A stretch of DNA of 64,000 nt from Alnus glutinosa. Taxonomy: Eukaryota > Streptophyta > Magnoliopsida > Fagales > Betulaceae. Each line of letters begins with the position of its first letter. The first letter of the stretch is position 1. Shown here in pieces: positions 34,491 through 45,811 of the stretch. Under the pieces are notes generated by a model, which saw nothing but the letters and a program-made list of their open reading frames with translations, did not search any database and was not told where the DNA came from. The stretch is taken from NCBI RefSeq assembly GCF_958979055.1, contig NC_084892.1, positions 2,807,501 to 2,871,500 on the forward strand, given 5' to 3'. The position numbers were made by a program, and so were the translations under genes.

Positions 34491-36800
34491 ATAAGACTTT
34501 CTTCTTACCATACAATCATACAAGATTCTCAGCTGCATTTTCAATTCGATTAATATAATAACATATCTCATATGTATGTAGATTTTAGAAGAATATATGT
34601 TTTCATTATCTTTTTTCTTATTATGTTATATAATAATGAATTAATTAATTAGCAATTTTTATTTTTATTTTTGGTAAATGATATAATTAGCACTCAGTGC
34701 CATACTAAATGATTTATTTTTATTTTCGGTTATGACATACCTTGGGTCAAATCGGGTCAATCCAAAGTAAATTCACAAATAAAAGTAGGCTATATACTAT
34801 ACAGCCACCCCAAATAAAAGTATATGGACGGTAAAAAAATAAAAAATTGGGCAGGCATGAGGATTTGTTCCTGGATATACAGCCAAATTTGGTAAAAAGT
34901 ATGATGAAAGAAAAAGAAAAAGTAGTAGAAACGTTTTTCTGATTCATCCTACCAGCAGTGCTGCTTTGGCTAATTGTGTAGCCAGAGCTGCTGAATCAGA
35001 ATAGTATTTGCAGAAATCATGAATCGATTTCCAGGAATTTGATACCCTTTTATTCTCTCTGTAGACTCCCAAGATACCAAGGCATTTAAATGTTTAAATA
35101 CTTTGTATCCGTTGCTTGTTGCTTTTTGCTGATTGCTTGGAAATTGTGTGTGCATTGCATGCACGAAACGTGTCATTTTTCTTGTTGGATCCTAGCCTGT
35201 ACAAACTTGCACACAACAGAACACATGCAAGTCGTAAATGTAAATGTAATTTTACTGTTTGGATTGTTAACCATTTAAGCAGTAAATGTAAGAGAGTTTT
35301 TATGGGGTCACCGGTCCCTGTTCAAACAAGTTTCAAGCAGCCCATATCATGTTTAGACACGTGACTTTATAGAAAAACTCTCACATTTATTTTTAAAATA
35401 ATTAATAAATTGCTTAAATTTCTGATATGTAAAGTTGGTTGTTAGATTTTCTTTGTCATAAAAAGGATCAAACCCCATACCCCATCCAAATTTTCTGTTT
35501 GGTTATATTAATGTACCATGGTCATATATATAAGATTTTTTTTTTCTTCCTGAATTCTTTAAAATATTCTGTCATTGTCAAATGGAACTGTTTGATAAAT
35601 ACTAATCCATTTGTTTGGTGGAGTCCTTTGATACTAAAGGTGTAATAGCCTATAACAAATAGCTAGCTACATCGATTTGCATTATCACTTCAAAATGATT
35701 AGTTAATTTGGAGTTTTCTTAAAAAAAATTATAAAGCTCAGTTTCATCCAGTAACTAGACAATGTGAGACTTAACACTCAGGACTATCTCTTATAAACTA
35801 TTTACTCTATGTGAATTATTTATCTCTTCCCATACTACCGGAGTGATACTAAAGGAACCTGGTATAAGCATTTACCTAAAAAAAACAAGTTATCCAGTTT
35901 CTTTCCAAATTGCTACTAAAATGTATGGAAACAATGGAATATTATAACTTTTACAACACTCTTTTAGAAATTTACGTGACATTCACTTTTTATGAAAGAG
36001 TAATGCCATGCATATAACTTTTTTACTGCTTTTGACATGTGTCGGCATTCGATTTGAATCAAAAGTTGCAAGTGTTTAACAACTTCCAATCAATCATATT
36101 TGACACAAAGACACGTTTAAAAAGTTGTAAAGAGGTTGAATGTCTAGCATTTTTTTTTATGAAAATGAGTATCACGTGTCGGTTTATATTTTAGTGATCA
36201 GTGTGAAAAATGTTACTAAACTGTTACATTAATTTTTAAACATGATAAATATATATCACAAAGACCATTACATAGAAATTTACATTTTAATTACTTGCCG
36301 GCCGCAATTTACATTTCAGTGACTAATCTCAGTAAACTGTCGCTCATAAAAAAAAAAATACCATAATGCTGTTGTTGTGTATATATATATATATATACGC
36401 CTACTGATTATCAGCTCTTGGCTTAAAGATACAAAACTAACTTTTAACTTCATCGATTACACTTAACAAAAAAAATTAACTGTAATAACAATTTTAAGTT
36501 CAACTAAATAACTGTCATCCGCTTGACTGCCATCTGTTTAACTTCCATGCATCTACTTGAGCGACAGCTGGCGAAGTAAATAGCCATGGCTCTGCCATCT
36601 GTCCTTCATCTTCCAGCTCACCATGTGTCAATAACTTTGCTGAGATTTAATACAACCTGTTGAGAAGCACTTATCTCCGCTGCAATTGGTTCTCCAAATT
36701 CCAAAGTTCGGTCAGCTAAACTTACGTCATTTCCCTTCTCGTATTTACTGGAAATGGTGTCTGTTCTTTGGACCACTGGCCAGTGCATAAACTCTGAATG
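34491..36800. other. Gene-free DNA upstream of the ABI5-like gene
   Basis: A small fold-back lies at about 35282-35391 (TAAATGTAAGAGAGTTTTTA pairing with TAGAAAAACTCTCACATTTA). Dispersed repeat copies with TATCACGTGTCGG lie at about 35940-36340. The right end contains bZIP-type sites listed separately. Confidence 0.45.
36722..36729 (+). promoter_or_regulatory. TTACGTCA bZIP-type site
   Basis: An ACGT-core motif of the CRE/as-1 class, about 80 bp upstream of the TATA box of the ABI5-like gene. A CACGTGTC ABRE-like motif is further upstream near 36174. ABI5 promoters are known to respond to ABA through such sites; function here is inferred. Confidence 0.4.
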
Positions 36801-36801
36801 A

Positions 36802-36808
36802 TATATAA
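36802..36808 (+). promoter_or_regulatory. TATA box of the ABI5-like gene
   Basis: TATATAA, about 97 bp upstream of the first ATG. Confidence 0.5.
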
Positions 36809-36904
36809 CACCTTCCTAAAGCTTCAGCTAATTCCTGCCTTGTACTCCCGAAGCAGGTTCTTAAGTTTGATCGCCATTTTCATGAGCAACACCATCTCCT
36901 CTGC

Positions 36905-38867
36905 ATGACAAAGATGGTGGCCACCGAGTCGGACATGATCTCCCAAGGCGAGCCCGACCAACAACACAAGAACAACCCCTTCTCGTCGCTCGGAAGACAG
37001 TCCTCCATCTACTCCCTCACGCTCGATGAGTTCCAGCATACCCTCTTCGAGAGCGGCAAGAACTTCGGCTCCATGAACATGGACGAATTCCTGACCAGCA
37101 TCTGGACAGCAGAAGAGAATCAAGCCACCAATACCACCACCACCACCACCACCACAACCAAAACCAACAACAACAACAATACTGCTACCGCTAACAATAT
37201 GACCAACCATGCCCTTTTAGCAAAGCAGCCGAGCTTGCCACGGCAAGGTTCGCTCACGCTTCCCTCACCGCTGTGTAGGAAAACAGTCGAAGAAGTCTGG
37301 TCTGAAATCCACGGGGATCAGAATAATAGTACTAGCGATAACAATAATGGCGATAATGTTCGGAATCCCGAGTCTGCCCCTCGCCAGCCGACTTTCGGAG
37401 AGATGACTTTGGAGGATTTTCTGATAAAGGCAGGGGTAGTGAGGGAAACATCTGCAATATTGCCAGCGTCCCAACCACAACCCCAGCAGCAACAGTACGG
37501 GGTGTACCAGAATAGCAACCCCACAGTAGGTCCCACTTTTGTCAACAGGCCTATGATAGGATTGAGCGGTGCCGCCGGCAGCGGCGGTGCAAGCGCCGAG
37601 CCATCAGGGTATGCTGGAAACAGTACTAAGATGAGTACTGGTGGGTACCCACCGCAGCAGCAGCCGCCGGCGCCGCCGCTGGCGGTTTGTTATGGTGGGA
37701 GGTTAATGAATGGTGGCGGTGGATATGGTGCGGCGCCGGCAATGGGAGTAGTGGCGCCGGTGAGCCCAGTGTCTTCTGATGGGATGTGCACAGCTCAGGT
37801 TGATAACTCAGCAAGTCAGTTTGAGTTAGAGATGGGAGGGCTAAGGGGAAGGAAGAGGATCATAGATGGTCCAGTGGAAAAGGTGGTGGAGAGGAGACAG
37901 AGAAGGATGATCAAGAATAGAGAATCCGCTGCCAGGTCTAGAGCCAGGAAACAGGTAATTAAATATTCCATACAAATTTTCATGTATTTATTATTGATTG
38001 CCTCTTGCCTTTTCATCAACTTATTCCTTAATTTGGAATCAAGTCCGCAGGGTGTCGTTTAAATGTAAGTTAATCTCATTTACTTGGAGGATTAATCTGA
38101 CATAATTATATATCTTCATTTCTTACTCCTCCTTGAACATAAGGAGAGGCATGCAATTTACTCGATCTGTTTACTGAAAAAAATTCTGATATGAGATAAA
38201 AGGTCAAAAAAGTTTTGAACAAGTATTGCACCCCCTTGGGAGCGGTGGAATTATCTAATTAAATCATTAAAAACACTTATTGGCCGTAATTATCTGAAGA
38301 ATAATTAATACTATATATCTTGCTAATATTGTTTAAATTATATATCCATCATATGCTTATGCAACATCTAATTATATGTACTCTTACAGGCGTACACAGT
38401 TGAGCTAGAAGCGGAATTGAACCAATTAAGAGAAGAGAATGCCAACCTTAAACAGGCCCTGGTAATTATTACACTGAACATTTGATTGGTTAAGAGGTTG
38501 GATCTCATTTATATGAATTAATGTCCCTTGTTAAGTACTCTTACAAGCCTTCCTTTTTGTTTCTATCTCTTCAACTCAAACAGGAAGAGACTGAGAGGAA
38601 AAGAAAACAACAGGTAAATGTACGTGCGACATGATCGATAGGGTAATTTGTGATGCAAATTTCTTTCAAACTACTCGATCGTCTAGCTAGATGCATGCAT
38701 ACTTTTTAAAGTCATTCCCTAGCTACAAAACCCTTTTGTTACATGGGTTTTAAAATCCTTCTCTCTGGCAGTACTTTGAGGAAACGAAAACGAAAGTTCA
38801 AACCAAGGCTCAAAAAGCGAAAGAGAGACTGAGGGTTTTGAGAAGGAATCTAAGTTGCCCATTGTGA
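36905..38867 (+). CDS. ABI5: ABI5-type bZIP transcription factor (group A)
   Basis: Four exons, 36905-37954, 38390-38461, 38584-38613 and 38772-38867, give 415 residues; all introns are GT-AG and in phase. The conserved kinase-target blocks are in order: C1 GRQSSIYSLTLDEFQ (about 30-44), KNFGSMNMDEFL, C2 RKTVEEVWSEIH (125-136) and C3 TLEDFLIKAGVVRE (168-181). The basic region RRQRRMIKNRESAARSRARKQ is followed by a leucine zipper across exons 1-3 and a C-terminal block RRNLSCPL. Such proteins bind ACGT-core ABREs and mediate ABA responses in seeds and seedlings. The KNFGSMNMDEF context fits ABI5 better than ABFs. Translation may start at the second ATG (36914, MVATESD), which resembles the ABI5 start. 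A Thr run followed by an Asn run (77-92), Gln-rich and Gly-rich stretches lie between the blocks. Confidence 0.93.
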
Positions 38868-39340
38868 AGTACTAAAAAGAGGTAATTGATTAATTAATAT
38901 TACTTTTGCAGGCCGGCGCGCGTTTGATCAGTTTCAGCATTGTAGAGTCTCTCTCTTATCTTCTCCATTAACATATTCATATTTACCTTTTTGCAGTGCA
39001 AGGATCGAGTAAACGCGGAAGCCATGACTGAGGAATAATGAAAACAACGTATAGGAAAGGCTAACAGATGAGAGTGATGAGAAGAAATTTGATCATATTT
39101 TCATGATCGATGGTTTGGATCATGACGTAGGATTAGCTCTTATTGAGACTATATATTAAACACTGCTAAATGTATAAAAGCCAGCTACACCTAGTGCTGA
39201 TCATGTCGTTACACGTTTGTATTCTTCTTTCTTTGAAGTTGGCAGACCGTGTATGCTCTTTTAGTCTTTTATAGTTCTTGCTACCTGGCTTGTATATCTT
39301 TGCTCTTGTTTTTTTGTGCTGGAAACTAAAATATTGATTA
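38868..39340. other. 3' UTR region of the ABI5-like gene
   Basis: Probably transcribed. Splice-like signals (GTAATTGATT near 38882 and TTTTGCAG near 38905) suggest an optional 3' UTR intron. No coding seen. Confidence 0.4.
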
Positions 39341-39605
39341 AATAATTAAATTTATCTATTTTTATTAACTTCAACTTTTGGGATAAATGATGATTTAACA
39401 TATACGGTATCAGTGCAGATGTCCTAAGATCAAATCATGTCTCCTCATTTATCTTACATTTCAATTAAATATTTCACGTGTTCGGCATTATCTATTAAAA
39501 GAGAGTTTAAGCTAGCTCATACGTGAGTGAGAGTGTTAAAGTAATTATTAAATGATTAAATTTACCTCTTCCTATTAATTTAAACTTTTAATATAAGTGG
39601 TGATA
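39341..39605. repeat. Dispersed repeat with tRNA-like head (SINE-type)
   Basis: AACTTTTGGGATAA, GGTATCAGTGCAGATGTCC, CCTCATTTATCTTACATTTC, AATATTTCACGTGTTCGGC and TTAAATTTACCTCTTCC follow the order of a common rosid repeat with an A-box-like GGTATCAGAGCA. A second, worse copy starts near 40925. Recognised by resemblance. Confidence 0.4.
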
Positions 39606-40850
39606 TAAAGAAATCACTTCCTTCCGACTCTCGATTTTATCCTTGAAAAATATTCTTGTACTATGTGTTTTTGAACAAGTAATTAAAAAGATTTTAGGGT
39701 CAACTAGAGAGAGAGGCTCTAACCTCTCACTAGAAATCTCCTGCAACTTTCCCACCTCCTTAGTGAGAGCTCTCATCTACCTCTGTACGGTTTTTCCCGA
39801 GGAAGGAGGGAGAGTCTTCTCCATTCTCCTTTCTCCTTTCTCCCTTCTCCCTTCTCCCCCCTCCTCATAGTGCGGCCGCACCTTCTCCCCAATTTGTCAC
39901 TAGTCTTCTTTTTTTTTTTTTTTTTTTTTGTCACAGAGTAGCAGCACCGTTGTTCCTCTTTCGACAACCTCGCTTTGCCTCCTCATAGTGCGGCCGCACC
40001 TCCTCCCCAATTTGTCACTAGTCTTCTTTTTTTTCTTTTTCTTTTTTCTTTTTTGTCACAGAGTAGCAGCACCGTTGTTCCTCTTTCGACAACCTCGCTT
40101 TGCCTTGTCTTCATCCTCTGGTCGTGTTCCACCCCCAGCCAGTGTACCGTACTCAATTCTACGGTGAATCTCAGATATGCTCCTTTACAAGCCAAATCTT
40201 TCATTCTCCACTCCTCCATAGTACCAACACGCCACACCATCGTGTTCTTCAGCCTCCCAGCTTTCCATCGTTGCCACCATCATCCTGTCCCAGCCACCAC
40301 GCGCCACCGCGTGCTCCTCACACACATTAGCGCCTATGCGTGGATCTCATGCGCGGATGCCTGATTCTCACACGCCAACGCGTGTCCTTTGAGCTCCTGC
40401 TTTGATTTTTGATGGGTTACCGTCTCCTTGCACTTTGGTGTGCAAATCTTCAAGTAGTGAATTTTGTAACTGGATTTGTGTTGATACCCCTTTTCTTTTC
40501 AGTCCTTGCATCGAACTATAACAGTTCATATTCAGCTTCAACCTCTTATTGGTGGTTGTTAATGTTTCCAAGTGGGGGTTCAAATATTTTCGCCTTAATC
40601 CATAGCCCTTTTGTTTCTATAACCGCCTTGTGTGGCCCATTGAAATGATTGGGTCACTTGTTTGACCAATTTCCTAACATTTATTTCGATTTCCACATTG
40701 TACGTTATATTTCCTTTTGAGATTGTTGTTGGGGAGCTCAACCATTTTTTGTTTATAAGATTGCTTACTCACTTTTCCTTTCGGATTAGAAGTGAGAATA
40801 ATCATCATTTTGTAACCATTTCCTTAATCAATTAAACAAAATAGTAATTA
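39606..40850. other. Gene-free CT/GC-rich block, possible retroposon
   Basis: A stretch unlike its AT-rich neighbours: CT-rich at 39690-39860, a tandem duplication (separate entry) and CACGCGCCACCGCGTG-like palindromes at 40295-40390. It resembles the 4251-5334 element in style, but no convincing tail or target duplication was found. Short frames on both strands look accidental. Confidence 0.35.
39863..40104 (+). repeat. Tandem duplication of about 120 bp with a GCGGCCGC site
   Basis: Two units (39863-39980 and 39981-40104) share CTCATAGTGCGGCCGCACC, CCCCAATTTGTCACTAG, a T-rich tract, and CACAGAGTAGCAGCACCG. They differ mainly in the T tract, so the duplication is recent. Confidence 0.9.
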
Positions 40851-41620
40851 TAATTTTTTTTTTTTAATTATTTATCAATTGTCAAATAAATTATGAATGA
40901 GAACATTAAGACATGGTCACTCTTTTCTATTAGCCTAAGTTTTTGAGATAACTAGTGATTTAACATGGTATCAAAGCAAAAATCCTTAATTGAAATTTTG
41001 ATTTTACTGCTTAATTACCTTCATTTTTAGTTCAATTGTTAGGTCTCATTTGTTGATGAAGATTTTAAACCCACAAGTGAACTTCACCGATACCAATATT
41101 ACTTAAAAGTTTAAGTTGATAGAAAAGAATGAATTTAATTATTTAATTAATATTTAACACTTCTTCATATGTATGTTCAAACTTTCAACACATAGACTAT
41201 TTATCTAAAAAATAGGGTAGTTAAACTGGTAGAGTCGATCAGTGTTTGAACTCAAGACTTTGCTTTAATACAATATTAAATCATTACTTATTTTCTAGAA
41301 GCTTAAGCCAATAAGATGAAAAAAAAAAAAGAAAAAAGAAGAAAGAAGAAAAAAGCACATGCAATATTGTTTTATATTATATATATTAAACAACCCCCAA
41401 AAGAAAAGAAAAAGAAATGCCCTTGGTAGCAGTGGAACTACCTAATATTCTTTAGTTACTTATTAGAGCACTCACAACCGCTTGTAAAAGTGGCTTCCCC
41501 TTCTCACACACGCACACCTCCTTAGCAGCAGTACTGGAACTAGCTAGTATCTAATCGTTACATAAGTTTAGTTACTTAGAATTATGAATTGAAATAGCAG
41601 ATTTAAGGAAAACATTTGCT
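40851..41620. other. Gene-free DNA between repeats and the ABI5 fragment
   Basis: Contains a degenerate repeat with TGGTATCAAAGCA (about 40970) and a tRNA-like stretch near 41225-41260 (ACTGGTAGAGTCGATC, GTTTGAACTC) that does not fold as a tRNA. From about 41414 some sequence (CCCTTGGTAGCAGTGGAACTA) matches ABI5 intron 1 (near 38233). Confidence 0.45.
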
Positions 41621-41780
41621 GTTTGCAGGCATACACGTACATACAGTTGAACTATATATGCATGAAACATTTGATTGGATAAAAGGTTCTCATTCATATG
41701 GAAGTTGTTTGCAGTAGTAATTCTTACAAGTCTTGCTTTTGTTTCTCTTCAACTCAAACAGGAAAAGAAAGCAACAGGCA
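41621..41780 (+). pseudogene. Decayed copy of ABI5-like exons 2-3 and intron 2
   Basis: GCAGGCATACACGTACATACAGTTGAACT matches the exon 2 acceptor region at 38387 in broken pieces; AACATTTGATTGGAT, TTCTTACAAGTCTTGC and TCTTCAACTCAAACAGGAA match intron 2 and the exon 3 acceptor at 38478-38590, and GAAAGCAACAGG matches the exon 3 end. Most of exon 2 and part of exon 3 are missing, so it cannot encode a leucine zipper. It is a local, partial duplication of the ABI5-like gene about 3 kb upstream, with intron sequence kept, hence not retroposed. Confidence 0.75.
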
Positions 41781-42303
41781 ATTCTAATAATTTCTTTCTT
41801 AAGTCTTATCAAATAACTCAAAGTCGCATTTGGTGATCATCGAAGAACCAACCCCCATTGATAACCTAATCATCCTCCGTCGCAAAAATACATACATTTT
41901 GATAATTATGGAGAGGTAAGCTCGCTGGTTTTTTCTTCTCATGTTTTTTTTTTTTAAAAAAAATAAAAATAAAAATAAAAATTCCTCGTCTTCTACAGTT
42001 GCTAGCAAGCAGAAGCAGGGAACAATGCGATCTTCAACGGCTTTTGGAAGTTACAAAGAAATGCCTTCCTAGCTCATCTCTTCTCGCAACCGTGTAAGAC
42101 TACGTCTTCCAGTCCCTGCAAATCTTTCCTAGAAGTTTAAGGCAACAGCGCTGACTTTAGACAGCAATATTCCTTTCACACGATCGAGCACATGGAGAAG
42201 CTGCGAGGGCTTCACTCTCCTCGCTTTCAAGTTTCAAGGCTATAAAATAAAGCCCCATCATTGCTATCAAGAAAAAGACCCCTTCGCTCTTGAGTTCCAA
42301 GCT

Positions 42304-42933
42304 ATGAATGGAAGGTGTGACGGCTGGTGCCTTTCCAAGAGCATCTTCTGGTTCTTCTACACAGCCACTTTCATCTTCGTCGTTGGGGGCTTCATCTTCT
42401 GGCTTATATTCTCTCCCAGCGAGGTGAAATTTCACGTCACTGAGGCCTCGCTCACACAATTCAATTACACCGCCGCTGCCGCTAACAACACGCTCAACTA
42501 TAAACTGGCACTCAACATCACCCTCAGAAACTCCAACAAGAGGGTGGGAATATACTACGACCGCATCGAAGCCATTGCTTACTATGGAAAGAATTGGCTC
42601 TCTACGGTCAGTTTGACTCCATTTTACCAAGGCCACAAGAATACTAGTGTTCTAAGGCCGGTTTTTGAAGGGCAACAAGTCCTATCGCTTGGGACTCGGG
42701 ACCTTTCAAAGTTTGATTCCGAGAAGAGTGCTGGTTTTTATAATATTGATATAAATCTCTCCGTCAAGATAAGGATCAAGTACGGTAAGATCAAAACTCT
42801 CCGATTCAAGCCGCAGAACATCGATTGTCCATTGAAGGTACCATTGAGCTCCAATGGAACAGTTGCTGAAGGTTTTCAGGCTACCAAGTGTGACAATGTT
42901 TATTTTTTCTCAGACCCTAATGCTATGGATTGA
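42304..42933 (+). CDS. NDR1/HIN1-like (NHL) LEA_2 membrane protein
   Basis: A single-exon gene for 209 residues. A short cytosolic tail (MNGRCDGWCLSKS) precedes one transmembrane helix (about 14-36, FWFFYTATFIFVVGGFIFWLIF) and an extracellular LEA_2 beta-sandwich (about 60-180), with NITLRNSNKRVGIYYDRIEA corresponding to the family's NPN.R.GIYYD motif (here NSNKR), then FEGQQVL. Several Asn glycosylation sites lie outside the membrane. NHL proteins sit in the plasma membrane and some support pathogen responses or callose-linked defence; the exact role here is not known. The start is the first ATG in frame and gives a normal family length. The antisense frame 42157-42636 is a shadow. Confidence 0.9.
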   Translation: MNGRCDGWCLSKSIFWFFYTATFIFVVGGFIFWLIFSPSEVKFHVTEASLTQFNYTAAAANNTLNYKLALNITLRNSNKRVGIYYDRIEAIAYYGKNWLSTVSLTPFYQGHKNTSVLRPVFEGQQVLSLGTRDLSKFDSEKSAGFYNIDINLSVKIRIKYGKIKTLRFKPQNIDCPLKVPLSSNGTVAEGFQATKCDNVYFFSDPNAMD

Positions 42934-43847
42934 GACCAACCCGGTCCAACCAGAATGTCATCAAACACATTGAATTATATGTTAATAAGTTTGAATTATT
43001 CATCCCAGAAGATAAATAAATAAGTTGGACCGGTTTTTTCTTCTTCTTTTTTTTTTCCTGATAAAATAGTCACAATACAAAAAATGGGGAAACAAGATCA
43101 GTAATAGAGGAAGGGGGAAAGCTGCAATCTTCCAATGACAACCATAGATTTAGTAAACCCTAAAGTTTCTAGGGCTTGAAGTTCCTACTTAACCTTAATT
43201 TACTTGGACCTTTCTAGAAATCTAAATCAAACAATGCTCAGCCCAAAAAGAAGTAGACAGAAGTAAACCCAAAGAGGTGACTCGGTTCTAGTTAAATGGA
43301 TAAAAAAGTAACCCACCATGTCAACAGGAACAGGATCTTATCTATTTTAAGATTATTCTACGGTTTAGATTTTGTTTTGTTGTATCTAAAAGTATATACG
43401 GCACCAATTTTAAATGACGTGATAATATATTTACCATGCGGCAACAATAAACCCATTTAACATTTTTATTTCACATTGAAAAAATTATCCTCAATGTGGA
43501 TCACATCATAAGCATTCTTGCAGGACACCTTATTGAATAAATTTATAAGAAAAAAAAAATTGCAGACCAACTCCATCTCTTGTAACATGGATATTCACAT
43601 AAAAACAAATGATAGTATGGAACATACAAATAAATGAGTAAACTCATCTCTCTTAGTAATGAATCCGCAAATCTACAATTGATCAGAATTGAAAATTTAT
43701 TTGGAGTGGAAAGAAGCATGTTCCAGATTTCTAGAAATGGACAAGTGTTGATGACAAAAATCTTCTTCATGGAGTATCACAAAACCTTCTAGTACTACTC
43801 ATAACCAACCAAAACTTGGACAGCCATCAATGCAGTTATCTTAGTTT
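42934..43847. other. Convergent 3' flanks of the NHL and F-box genes
   Basis: Two 3' UTRs face each other here; AATAAATAAATAAG near 43012 may serve polyadenylation of the NHL gene. No other gene seen. Confidence 0.45.
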
Positions 43848-45107
43848 CTATTCATACTCAAATTGAACATCTACATGCATATATTTTCTCATGAGGCTTA
43901 CAATGGATGAGGTGAAGTTGGCAAGGATGTGGCACTCTTCAGGGGTTTTGGCCTCGGAAACAACACCATAAATGACCAACTTTTTCAAATCGGGGCATCT
44001 TTCTAAGAGTCCTGCTACCCACTCTGAGAAGAAATCAGTAATTACTGTCCATCCAAGTTCTAACACAACAAGATTCGCCAAATGAGATGACCCCTGCAAG
44101 CCATAGAGAAGTACTTCAGCTCTTAGATCATAACTTAAGGACAGGTGACTCAACTGAGGGAAGCAATCTGAAAGAGTCTCCACATCCACAACCTCGTCCT
44201 CATCATCAAACACAACACTCCACAGCCTAAGCCTCCTCAACTTTGATGATTTAGAGATCATATGGAAAAACTTCGGCCAAATCATTGTGAAGTTGCTAAC
44301 ATCCACGACCTCAAGATTTTCTGTGTTCTCACCAATATCAAGATGGACTACACTTACATCATCAATCTTCAGAACCCTCAAGGTCCCCTTGCCAATAAGC
44401 TCAAAACACTCAAGGGGACAATCTTTCAAGTGCAGCTTCTCAAGGCTATCAGCCTCCAACAAAAACTTGTCCAAACTGATTGTTTCAACATAGAGTTCCT
44501 TCAATGTGGGACTGCTCAGTTCCATAGTAGCCTGTGCATCTGACATTGCAATTTCCAGTTTAACAAGAGCCAAAATCTCAAGTTTTGGACATGCAGTGAG
44601 CAGAAGGCTCAAATCCAATGCCGAGATGCTGACATAACTCAACGAAAGTGACTTCAGGCAAGGAAATTTCTGATAACTGGGTTCAATACCCGTTATAGAA
44701 TTATGAGCCAACGCCAATACTTCCAGCTTTTGTCGGCCACTTTTCTCTATAATATTAACATTAGGACTAGTCCTTACATTATAATGTAGTTCACGCAAAG
44801 TGTCCCTAGTATACATGAGCCAAGCAATCACAGGGGCAGCCGAGAACTCATCAACACCGTCCATAAAAATCGATAAACACTGCAGCCCTGCGGTTTGGAA
44901 TATCGTTTGTGTTATAATAATCTCCAATCTACTCGTTGTTAGATCATGATTGACTGACCAATCATTGGAATTGAACGAGAGAGTGTGGAGGTGGTTCCTA
45001 CAAGCCTCTCTCCATTTTCTACAAGTTGTGGACGCAATCACCACATCTCGAGCAGCCCTAAGCCACGACAGTATGTTACCAACGACTTCAACAGGAAGCC
45101 GCTCCAT
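43848..45107 (-). CDS. F-box/LRR-repeat protein
   Basis: The frame codes for 419 residues from MERLPVEVVGNILSWL, an F-box (about 1-45, with ATCRKWREACR) that should bind SKP1 in an SCF ubiquitin ligase, followed by leucine-rich repeats (LKSLSLSYVSISALDL, LEKLHLKDCPLE, LRRLRLWSVVFDDEDE, VVLELGWTVI) expected to hold the substrate. The whole length resembles Arabidopsis At1g67190 (from memory), which starts MEYLPVEV, so the Met at 45107 is preferred to one 15 codons upstream (45152). That upstream part also contains an acceptor-like CTCTCAG. A leader exon at about 45650-45760 with a GT donor (cct/GGTAAG) suggests a 5' UTR intron of about 500 bp. The substrate is unknown. Confidence 0.9.
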   Translation of the reverse strand: MERLPVEVVGNILSWLRAARDVVIASTTCRKWREACRNHLHTLSFNSNDWSVNHDLTTSRLEIIITQTIFQTAGLQCLSIFMDGVDEFSAAPVIAWLMYTRDTLRELHYNVRTSPNVNIIEKSGRQKLEVLALAHNSITGIEPSYQKFPCLKSLSLSYVSISALDLSLLLTACPKLEILALVKLEIAMSDAQATMELSSPTLKELYVETISLDKFLLEADSLEKLHLKDCPLECFELIGKGTLRVLKIDDVSVVHLDIGENTENLEVVDVSNFTMIWPKFFHMISKSSKLRRLRLWSVVFDDEDEVVDVETLSDCFPQLSHLSLSYDLRAEVLLYGLQGSSHLANLVVLELGWTVITDFFSEWVAGLLERCPDLKKLVIYGVVSEAKTPEECHILANFTSSIVSLMRKYMHVDVQFEYE

Positions 45108-45649
45108 ACCCAGAGAAGACTGAGAGCAGCTATTGCTTCCAGAAATGAACATGGAGAAAGGCCAAGCCTACCATCTGATATTCTCAGAGCAGAAATGCAA
45201 AAGGACCATAATTTATCAGAACCAAATTTCAACATGCCAAAGTTGCATAAAGTCATAATTGTCTTCAAACAAAAATTCTGCAAAAACCCAGATCAATATT
45301 TACAAGTATCTTTGCGATAAAACCCAACCCAGAATTTGAGATTCAATCAGTGAAAATCATTGGCACGCAGAAATAAGTCCCAAAAGCCAGTAGAGAAAAC
45401 GAGAACAGGATACATCTTCTGGGTATCACAGAACGATTCAAACTTCACAAGTTCCCAGAGATTATGGACCCGAAAACAATGAAACAAACAATATGTTCCC
45501 ATGAAATCCAATCACACTTCAGAAATCGGGAAATAATACATTCGATCAGATTTCAATCACATTTTCATCTATGTAATTTCCACAATCAAAAAGAAAATAA
45601 GTTTATATGCAGAACTAATAAACACAAAACAGAAGTAAGGGCGGCTTAC

Positions 45650-45726
45650 CAGGAGACTGGGACGACCATGATCTCCCAGAAAATCGAAAACCAGTGCTCC
45701 GTAGTTACAAAGTCGTGCCCCAATCG

Positions 45727-45758
<32 letters not shown>

Positions 45759-45765
45759 GCGTGTA
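45650..45765 (-). other. Probable non-coding first exon of the F-box gene
   Basis: On the minus strand a (CT)n leader (the GA run at 45730-45758) is followed by about 80 bases and a GTAAG donor at 45649. Pyrimidine-rich leaders followed by a leader intron are common in plant housekeeping genes. Inferred from signals only. Confidence 0.45.
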
Positions 45766-45811
45766 AAAGGGACAAGGGTCAATGTGTTTGGGACTTCGTC
45801 GGAGGACTCAA

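Noticed and set aside
41215-41265. Possible tRNA gene (TGGTAGAGTC ... GTTTGAACTC)
   Set aside because: A- and B-box-like words only; no acceptor stem or anticodon arm. More likely a SINE-type remnant. No true tRNA or rRNA gene was found in the window.
42157-42636. 159-codon minus-strand frame
   Set aside because: Shadow of the NHL gene, which has the transmembrane and LEA_2 motifs.
45108-45152. Fifteen-codon upstream extension of the F-box protein
   Set aside because: Lies before the Met matching the family start and contains an acceptor-like CAG, so it is more likely leader or intron sequence.
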